20,643 nucleotides of DNA from NCBI GenBank assembly GCA_030836925.1, contig JAUPLK010000005.1, forward strand, positions 1 to 20,643, in the 5' to 3' direction. Shown one piece after another: positions 1 through 5,752 of the stretch; position 1 is the first letter of the stretch; each line of letters begins with the position of its first letter. The translations under genes were made by a program, and so were the position numbers. The notes below the pieces were generated by a model. That model ran no database searches and was not told the DNA's origin. It saw nothing but the letters and a program-made list of their open reading frames with translations. The DNA comes from Pseudomonadota bacterium. GTDB lineage: Bacteria > Pseudomonadota > Gammaproteobacteria > Steroidobacterales > GCA-2729495.

Positions 1-274
1 CGACCGATGGTTTGCTGACGTCATCTGCAACGGCGACCACGATGCCGGCGACTTCGAGTCCCGGCAGGTCGGAGGCACCCGGTGGCGGGGGATAGCTGCC
101 GCTGCGTTGCAGGCAGTCGGGACGGTTGACGCCTGCCGCGACCACGCGGATCAGTACTTCGCCGGCCTGCACTTTCGGCACACTGCGCCGACACGGCTGC
201 ATAACATCCGGCGGCCCGGGCTGGGTAATCTCCATGCACAGCATGGTGTCGGGCAGGCGGGTGGCCACAGGCAT
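1..274 (-). CDS. NAD(P)H:quinone oxidoreductase, zeta-crystallin/PIG3-like (partial, N-terminal part)
   Basis: Reading the minus strand from position 274 gives about 91 residues with no stop before the left edge, so only the N-terminal part is present. The visible stretches MEITQPGPPDVM, GEVLIRVVAAGVNRPDCLQR and YPPPPGASDLPGLEVAG match the GroES-like N-terminal domain of medium-chain dehydrogenases of the quinone oxidoreductase (PIG3/QorB) type. These reduce quinones with NAD(P)H in the cytosol. The nucleotide-binding Rossmann domain would lie outside the window. Family members usually begin just before the EIT motif, so the ATG at 244 (MLCMEIT) may be the true start rather than the one at 274. 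The gene is divergent from moaA, and the 131-base gap holds two tandem REP-like units. The family is clear; the exact substrate is not. Confidence 0.85.
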   Translation of the reverse strand, partial: MPVATRLPDTMLCMEITQPGPPDVMQPCRRSVPKVQAGEVLIRVVAAGVNRPDCLQRSGSYPPPPGASDLPGLEVAGIVVAVADDVSKPSV

Positions 275-307
275 GACGACCTCGAATCAGAACGCCGGCC
301 CAGTATA

Positions 308-362
308 GGTAGGAGCGCCTTCAGGCGCGATCCCCGGGGTAGGAGCGCCTTCAGGCGCGATC
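308..362 (+). repeat. Two tandem REP-like units, direct orientation
   Basis: Two identical 25-base copies, at 308-332 and 338-362, repeat with a 30-base period and contain GGAGCGCCTTCAGGCGCGAT. Each has an internal palindrome, GCGCC-TTCA-GGCGC, able to form a short hairpin. The same unit recurs as an inverted pair at 5690-5752. Short, GC-rich, imperfectly palindromic extragenic units of this kind are typical REP elements, which are mobilised by RAYT transposases in gammaproteobacteria. No RAYT gene lies in the window. The pair sits between two divergent genes and starts 34 bases beyond the more upstream of the two possible starts of the minus-strand gene. Confidence 0.85.
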
Positions 363-405
363 ACTGTTTGCGGCCTCTGCTAACATCTTCGCAGGAGTGC
401 ATGAC

Positions 406-1458
406 ATGACGGAAAAGATCATCACCATGGTCCAGCGCAAGGACGGCGACGCCGCCGATCTCCTCGACCGGCGCAACCGCCCGCTGCGCGATCTGCGTAT
501 CTCGGTGATGGACCGCTGCAATTTCCGTTGTCCCTACTGCATGCCCGAGGACAAGTACCACAAGGACTTCGAGTTCCTGAAGAGCAGCGAACGCCTGTCC
601 TTTGAGGAAATCCTGCGGCTCGCCCATGTTTTCTCCGGGCTGGGCGTGCGCAAGCTGCGCCTCACCGGCGGCGAGCCGCTGCTCCGTCCCGGTATTGCCG
701 ACCTGGTCGGCGATCTCAGCCGGGTGCCCGGCATCGAGGATGTGGCGCTGACCACCAACGGCATTCTGCTCGCCCAGCATGCCGCGGCACTCAAGGCGGC
801 CGGACTGTCGCGTGTCACGGTCAGCCTGGACTCGCTGGATGAAGAAGTTTTCCTGAAGATGAGCGGTGGTCGCGGCAGTGTGGGGCAGGTGCTGGAAGGC
901 ATCGCCGCTGCGCTCACCGCGGGGCTCACGCCGATCAAGATCAATGCCGTGGTCAAGCGTGGGGAGAACGAACACACGGTGGTCGACCTGGTCGAGCGCT
1001 TCCGCGGCACCGGCGTGATCGTGCGTTTCATCGAGTACATGGATGTCGGCACCATCAACCACTGGCAGCGCAGCGATTGCGTGCCCTCGCGCGAGCTGCT
1101 GGCCCTGATCGGCGCACGCTGGCCGCTGACCGCGGTCCAGGCCAACTATCACGGTGAAGTTGCCGAGCGCTACAAGTTCGATGACGGCGCGGGTGAGGTC
1201 GGCTTCATCTCTTCGGTGTCTGAACCCTTCTGCGGTTCCTGCACGCGCGCGCGCCTGTCATCCGACGGGCAGCTGTTCACCTGCCTGTTTGCCTCCAGGG
1301 GCATGGATCTCAGGAATCCACTGCGTGCCGGTGCCAGCGATGAAGAGTTGTGCGCACTGGTCAGCGGCGTGTGGGGTGCGCGCGAAGACCGCTACAGCGA
1401 GTTGCGCGCCAGCCAGCGCAAGGATGACAAGGTCGAGATGTACTACATCGGTGGCTGA
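406..1458 (+). CDS. moaA: GTP 3',8-cyclase MoaA (molybdenum cofactor biosynthesis)
   Basis: This radical SAM enzyme converts GTP to 3',8-cyclo-7,8-dihydro-GTP, the first step of molybdopterin synthesis, in the cytosol. Numbering from an alternative GTG at 397, the N-terminal cluster motif is C41-x3-C45-x2-C48 (CNFRCPYC), followed by the SAM-binding GGEP at 91-94. The second, GTP-binding cluster is C279-x2-C282-x13-C296. The protein ends in the Gly-Gly that MoaA needs for activity (YYIGG), so it looks intact at 350-353 residues. I prefer the ATG at 406 because AGGAG at 393-397 is then 8 bases upstream, whereas the GTG at 397 would overlap that site. No other moa or moe gene is present. The last 8 bases overlap the GTG start of the next gene. 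Confidence 0.95.
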   Translation: MTEKIITMVQRKDGDAADLLDRRNRPLRDLRISVMDRCNFRCPYCMPEDKYHKDFEFLKSSERLSFEEILRLAHVFSGLGVRKLRLTGGEPLLRPGIADLVGDLSRVPGIEDVALTTNGILLAQHAAALKAAGLSRVTVSLDSLDEEVFLKMSGGRGSVGQVLEGIAAALTAGLTPIKINAVVKRGENEHTVVDLVERFRGTGVIVRFIEYMDVGTINHWQRSDCVPSRELLALIGARWPLTAVQANYHGEVAERYKFDDGAGEVGFISSVSEPFCGSCTRARLSSDGQLFTCLFASRGMDLRNPLRAGASDEELCALVSGVWGAREDRYSELRASQRKDDKVEMYYIGG

Positions 1459-3388
1459 GCCGTCGCTTGTCCCGCATCTGGCCCGTTTCATGGAGCGGGC
1501 CAGGCTGCGTCACGGTGCAGTTTGCAGCGACTATGCCGGCCTCCACCAGTGGTCCGTGACGCAGCCGGCGGCATTCTGGGGCGCGCTGGCCACCTTCTGC
1601 GATCTGCGCTTCAGGCGCGCTGCCCGACAGGTGCTGGAACACGGCGGGCAGATGCCCGGCGCGCGCTGGTTTCCCGGTGCCGAACTCAACTTCGCCGAAA
1701 ACCTGCTGCGCTGCTGCGATTCACGGCCGGCGCTGATCTGGCGCGACGAGAGCGGACGGCGTCGCGAGCTCAGTCATGCACAGCTGGTGGATGAAGTCGG
1801 CCGGGCGGCAGCCGGGTTCCGGCGCCTGGGCCTGGGTCGCGGCGATCGTGTCGCGGCCTTTCTGCCGAACTGTGTCGAGGCAGTGGTGGCCATGCTGGCC
1901 GCGACCAGCCTCGGTGCCATCTGGTCCTCGAGTTCGCCGGATTTCGGTGCCGCCGGTGCGCATGACCGTTTCGCACAGATCAGCCCGAGGCTGCTGCTGA
2001 CCGTCGACGGCTATCGCTATGCCGGCAAGGCAATCGATGTGCGCCCGGTGGTGGCTGAACTCGCGGACAAGCTGCCCGGCCTGGATGCGGTGGTCATGAT
2101 TCCGTATCTGGCCGGGCTGTCTGATGCAGCAGCTGGCAGCGTAACGATTCCCCGGGCCATCAGCTGGCAGGCGCTCACTGCTGACGACGCGCCGCTGGAA
2201 TTCGCGGCCACGCCTTTCGACCATCCGCTCTATATCCTCTATTCCTCCGGTACGACGGGAGCCCCCAAGTGCATCGTGCATGGTGCCGGCGGTACGTTGC
2301 TCCAGCACCTGAAGGAGCACCTCCTGCATACCGATCTGCGGCGCAGCGACCGGCTGTTTTACTTCACGACCTGTGGCTGGATGATGTGGAACTGGCTGGT
2401 CAGCGGCCTGGCCAGTGGCGCGACGCTGGTGCTTTACGACGGTTCGCCTTCCTTTCCGGATGCCGGTGCGCTGTGGCGGCTGGCTGCAGAGGAGGGCGTC
2501 ACGGTTTTCGGTACCAGTGCGAGGTACCTGGCCGGCAACGCCAAGGCCGGGCTGCATCCGGGCCGGGATTTCGACCTGCAGCGCCTGCGCATGGTGCTTT
2601 CCACCGGTTCGCCACTGGCACCGGAGAGTTTTGATTACGTGTATCAGCGCGTGAAAGCCGATGTGCATCTCGCCTCGATTTCCGGTGGCACCGACATCAT
2701 CTCCTGCTTCCTGCTCGGCAATCCGCTGCTGCCGGTGCAACGGGGCGAGCTGCAATGCGCGGGTCTCGGCATGGCAGTGGTGATTTATGATGAGCACGGC
2801 CAGGCGTTGAGCGAAGGCAGAGGTGAGCTGGTCTGCGAGCGGCCGTTTCCGTCCATGCCGCTGGGTTTCTGGAACGATGTGGATGGCCGGCTGTATCACC
2901 CGGCCTACTTCGGGCGCTTCCCCGGTGTCTGGGCGCACGGCGATCATGTCGAGCGCACGCGCTCGGGCGGCTTCATCATCCATGGCCGTTCGGATGCGGT
3001 ACTGAATCCGGGCGGGGTGCGCATCGGCACGGCGGAACTCTATCGCGCGGTCGAGGCCGTGCCCGAAGTGCTGGAGAGCCTGGCGGTTGGCGAACGGGCC
3101 GGGGGTGATGAGCGCGTCCTGCTGTTCGTAGTGCTGCGTGCCGGGCTAGGTCTCGATGAGGCGCTGCGGGCAAAGATCCGGCTCACGATCCGGCACACGC
3201 TGACGCCGCGGCATGTGCCGGCGAAGATCCTGCAGGTGGCAGATCTGCCGCGTACCCGCAACGGCAAGCTGGCTGAACTGGCGGTGCGCGCGATCCTGCA
3301 TGGTGAAGCGGTGTCGAATCGCGCCGCGCTCGCCAATCCCGAAGCGCTCGAGCAGATGCGCCGGAGTTTTGAGTCCGGCGGTGGCTGA
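1451..3388 (+). CDS. Acetoacetyl-CoA synthetase (acetoacetate-CoA ligase)
   Basis: This ATP-dependent ligase of the ANL (acyl-adenylate-forming) superfamily activates acetoacetate to acetoacetyl-CoA. The reading frame is open far into moaA, but similarity begins near the GTG at 1451, which overlaps the moaA stop and gives 645 residues, close to the usual 650 or so. An ATG at 1490 is a shorter alternative. Visible features are DYAGLHQWSVTQPAAFW near residues 27-43, the adenylate-forming loop YSSGTTGAPK at 264-273, a GGTDIIS segment near 415, GRSDAVLNPGGVRIGTAE in the hinge/C-terminal domain, and the catalytic lysine region RTRNGKLAE near 600-608. The DYAxLHxWS start and the TDI segment are characteristic of acetoacetyl-CoA rather than acetyl-CoA synthetases. 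It could use acetoacetate released by the HMG-CoA lyase at the other end of the window. Confidence 0.9.
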   Translation: MAEPSLVPHLARFMERARLRHGAVCSDYAGLHQWSVTQPAAFWGALATFCDLRFRRAARQVLEHGGQMPGARWFPGAELNFAENLLRCCDSRPALIWRDESGRRRELSHAQLVDEVGRAAAGFRRLGLGRGDRVAAFLPNCVEAVVAMLAATSLGAIWSSSSPDFGAAGAHDRFAQISPRLLLTVDGYRYAGKAIDVRPVVAELADKLPGLDAVVMIPYLAGLSDAAAGSVTIPRAISWQALTADDAPLEFAATPFDHPLYILYSSGTTGAPKCIVHGAGGTLLQHLKEHLLHTDLRRSDRLFYFTTCGWMMWNWLVSGLASGATLVLYDGSPSFPDAGALWRLAAEEGVTVFGTSARYLAGNAKAGLHPGRDFDLQRLRMVLSTGSPLAPESFDYVYQRVKADVHLASISGGTDIISCFLLGNPLLPVQRGELQCAGLGMAVVIYDEHGQALSEGRGELVCERPFPSMPLGFWNDVDGRLYHPAYFGRFPGVWAHGDHVERTRSGGFIIHGRSDAVLNPGGVRIGTAELYRAVEAVPEVLESLAVGERAGGDERVLLFVVLRAGLGLDEALRAKIRLTIRHTLTPRHVPAKILQVADLPRTRNGKLAELAVRAILHGEAVSNRAALANPEALEQMRRSFESGGG

Positions 3389-3425
3389 AGGTACCCTGTC
3401 GGCAGCCTGTTCATGGAGTATCGAG

Positions 3426-4013
3426 ATGCTGCGTTCCCTGGCTGCCGCCCTGCTTGTGCTCACCAGCCTCCTGCCTGGCACTGCCCTGGCTGAAGACGCA
3501 GCGCCGGTGTTCAGGCTGACGAGTCCGGACCTGATGCCGGGCGCGCCGATCCGTGCAGCGCAGGTCTTCAATGCCTTCGGCTGTGCCGGCAGCAACATCT
3601 CGCCGGCACTCAGCTGGAGCAACCCGCCGGCCGGCGCGAAAAGTTTCGCGCTGATGGTGCACGATCCGGACGCCCCGACCGGCAGCGGTTGGTGGCACTG
3701 GGTGGTCTACAACATCCCGGCCAACGTCGCCGGCCTGCCGGCGCGGGCCGGTGATCCGGCCGCCGGGCTGATGCCGGTGGGAGTCGTGCAGGGCAATACC
3801 GACTTCGGCACGGCCGGCTACGGCGGCCCCTGCCCGCCGCCCGGTGACAAGCCGCACCGCTACTACTTCCGCCTGCATGCGCTGAAAGTGGACAAGCTTG
3901 ATCTGCCGCCGACCGCGACAGCGGCCTTCGTCGGTTTCAATGTCAATGCCAATTCACTGGGTGTGGCCGAACTGATGGCGGTCTATGGTCGTCCGGCGAC
4001 GACCGGAGAGTGA
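3426..4013 (+). CDS. Secreted YbhB/YbcL-like (PEBP, Raf-kinase-inhibitor-like) protein
   Basis: A 195-residue protein with an N-terminal signal peptide (hydrophobic core about residues 4-19, probable cleavage after ALA at 20-22), so it is predicted to be periplasmic. The phosphatidylethanolamine-binding-protein fold is indicated by FALMVHDPDAP near 74-84, WWHWVVYNIP at 89-98 and GYGGPCPPPGDKPHRYYFRL at 131-150, which form the anion-binding pocket in this family. Bacterial members have no well-defined substrate. The ATG at 3426 is supported by GGAG at 3415-3418, 7 bases upstream. The gene follows the acetoacetyl-CoA synthetase after a 37-base gap and may be co-transcribed with it. The family call is firm; the role is unknown. 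Confidence 0.88.
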   Translation: MLRSLAAALLVLTSLLPGTALAEDAAPVFRLTSPDLMPGAPIRAAQVFNAFGCAGSNISPALSWSNPPAGAKSFALMVHDPDAPTGSGWWHWVVYNIPANVAGLPARAGDPAAGLMPVGVVQGNTDFGTAGYGGPCPPPGDKPHRYYFRLHALKVDKLDLPPTATAAFVGFNVNANSLGVAELMAVYGRPATTGE

Positions 4014-4127
4014 TCGCCGCAGCCTCGCTCCGCTTCCCAAACGGCCATGTGGGGCCGTAGGCTAGCGGCCCTGCCTGACCGGAAGCCTTGAACCCGGTCC
4101 GGAAATCCGGTTTCCAGGAGTTTTCTC

Positions 4128-5693
4128 ATGTCTGCCAGCAATCTGCTCAGCGATCTTGCGGCGATCGTCGGTCAAGCCAATGTGCTCACCAGCGATGCCG
4201 ACCGTTCGTTCTACGCGATGGACGTCTACAACCAGCTGGAGCTGCCGCTGGCGGTCGTGCAGCCCGCGACGGTCGATGAACTGCAGAAGGCCGTGCGCGC
4301 GATCACCTTGTCAGGCGTGGCGGTGGTGCCGCGCGGTGGTGGCGCCTCGTATACGGATGGTTATCTGCCGACCACCAGCAACTCGGTGCTGGTCGACACC
4401 ACCCGGCTGAACCGCATCGTCGAGATCAACGCCACGGACATGTACGTGACGGTCGAGCCCGGCGTGACCTGGGCCGAACTGTGGCAGCAACTGGCGAAGC
4501 AGGGACTGCGCACGACTTTCTGGGGGCCGTTCTCCGGGATCAAGGCGACCGTCGGTGGTTCGATGTCCCAGAACAGCGCAAGCCTGGGTTCCGGCAATTA
4601 CGGTGTCTCTGCCGATGCCGTGCTGAGCTTCGACATCGTGCTGGCGAATGGCGAACTGCTAAGGACCAGTTCGGCGGCAGCGGCAAATGGCGTGCCGTTC
4701 TTTCGCTGGTATGGACCGGACCTCACCGGCCTGTTCACCGGTGATGCGGGCGCGCTGGGCTTCAAGGCGCGTATTTCGCTGCGGCTGATCAAGACCCCGC
4801 CGTTTTATGGCGCGGCGTCCTTCGGCTTCGACAACTTCGAGAACATGTCGGGCGGGATGGCTGCTGCCGCCCGTGAAGGCGTGATCGCCGACAACTTCGG
4901 CCTCGATCCCAAGCTGCAGCAGGGTCAGCTCAGCAAGACCAGTGCCAGCGATGCGATGGGTGCGGCCTGGGCAGTGGCAAAAACCGCGCGCAACCCGGTG
5001 GAGGCGGGGTTTCGCCTGCTCAAGATGGCGGTGGCCGGCAAGCGCTTCCTGGCCGGCTACAACTACTCGGCGCACTATACGGTCGAGGGTGTCTGTCAGG
5101 CCGAGGTCAATGCCAAGCTCGCGCTGATCCGCGATGCCATGAAAGGCTTTGGCACGGAGACCGCCAATACCATGCCGACCGTGATCCGCGCCATGCCCTT
5201 CATTCCGCTCTATCCGATCCTCGGGCCCAAAGGCGAGCGCTGGGTGCCGCAGCACGGGCTCATCCCTTTCTCGAAGATGCAGGTTTTTTACCAGGCGCTG
5301 CAGAAGCTCTATGCCGAGAATGCCGAGCGCATGCGCAAGGCGAAGGTGGAGAAGGGTGCGATGTACATGACCATCAACACCCACGTCTTTCTCTACGAAC
5401 CGGTGTTCTACTGGGAGGACGACCGCACTCCGTTCCACAAGCGCTTTCTGCCCAAGGAGTATCTCGATACCCTGCCGGAGTATCCGGCCAATCCTGAAGG
5501 CCGGGCACTGGTGCGCGAGCTGCGCGCGAAGATCAACGAGCTGTTTGCCACCGTCGGTGGCGTGCACATGCAGGTCGGCAAGTCCTATCCCTACATGCGC
5601 GGCCGCAACCCGGAAGCGGCGCGCGTGCTGCGCGAGCTGAAGCAGTCGGTCGACCCGAAAAACCTGATGAACCCCGGCGCGCTGGGTCTGTAG
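4128..5693 (+). CDS. FAD-linked oxidase, VAO/4-cresol dehydrogenase flavoprotein-like
   Basis: A 521-residue flavoprotein of the VAO/PCMH superfamily. The FAD-binding half shows VPRGGGASYTDGY at about 67-79, VEPGVTW at 109-115, the pyrophosphate-binding stretch ATVGGSMSQNSASLGSGNYG at 140-159, and VLANGELLRT near 171-180. The C-terminus DPKNLMNPGALG is the usual family ending. RWYGPDLTGLFTGDAGALGF resembles the matching stretch of 4-cresol dehydrogenase flavoprotein subunits, which are also about 520 residues and pass electrons to a small cytochrome c. No signal peptide is evident. The substrate is unknown; a GlcD-type hydroxyacid oxidase is a less likely alternative. AGGAG at 4116-4120 supports the start. 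Its TAG stop lies within a REP-like element. Confidence 0.82.
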   Translation: MSASNLLSDLAAIVGQANVLTSDADRSFYAMDVYNQLELPLAVVQPATVDELQKAVRAITLSGVAVVPRGGGASYTDGYLPTTSNSVLVDTTRLNRIVEINATDMYVTVEPGVTWAELWQQLAKQGLRTTFWGPFSGIKATVGGSMSQNSASLGSGNYGVSADAVLSFDIVLANGELLRTSSAAAANGVPFFRWYGPDLTGLFTGDAGALGFKARISLRLIKTPPFYGAASFGFDNFENMSGGMAAAAREGVIADNFGLDPKLQQGQLSKTSASDAMGAAWAVAKTARNPVEAGFRLLKMAVAGKRFLAGYNYSAHYTVEGVCQAEVNAKLALIRDAMKGFGTETANTMPTVIRAMPFIPLYPILGPKGERWVPQHGLIPFSKMQVFYQALQKLYAENAERMRKAKVEKGAMYMTINTHVFLYEPVFYWEDDRTPFHKRFLPKEYLDTLPEYPANPEGRALVRELRAKINELFATVGGVHMQVGKSYPYMRGRNPEAARVLRELKQSVDPKNLMNPGALGL

Positions 5694-5752
5694 GAGCGCC
5701 TTCAGGCGCGATAATTCTTGACGTGGAACATCGCGCCTGAAGGCGCTCCTAC
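5690..5752. repeat. Inverted pair of REP-like elements (REPIN-like), possible bidirectional terminator
   Basis: Two perfectly complementary 23-base arms, at 5690-5712 and 5730-5752, flank a 17-base spacer. Each arm is the unit found in tandem at 308-362 and contains GGAGCGCCTTCAGGCGCGAT or its complement. The pair lies exactly between two convergent genes. The TAG near the start of the left arm (5691-5693) is the stop of the flavoprotein gene, and the mirror-image TAG in the right arm (5749-5751) is the stop of the minus-strand cytochrome fusion. A transcript from either side could fold into a long hairpin, but there is no T-run, so any transcription-stopping role is an inference. Confidence 0.88.

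Noticed and set aside
275..405. Possible molybdenum cofactor riboswitch upstream of moaA.
   Set aside because: The gap is largely taken up by the REP units, and I see none of the long conserved stem structure expected of that riboswitch.
1608..1622. A short match to the REP unit (CTTCAGGCGCG) inside the acetoacetyl-CoA synthetase gene.
   Set aside because: Only about 11 bases match, the internal palindrome is incomplete and the protein reads normally through it.
1721..2983. Long open frame on the minus strand opposite the acetoacetyl-CoA synthetase gene (about 420 codons).
   Set aside because: It is fully antisense to a well-recognised gene in high-GC DNA and its translation shows no recognisable motif; such frames arise from codon bias.
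4014..4127. tRNA, small RNA or terminator in the gap before the flavoprotein gene.
   Set aside because: There are short GC-rich repeats (CCGG-containing) but no cloverleaf, no strong hairpin with a T-run and no credible reading frame; only the ribosome binding site is supportable.
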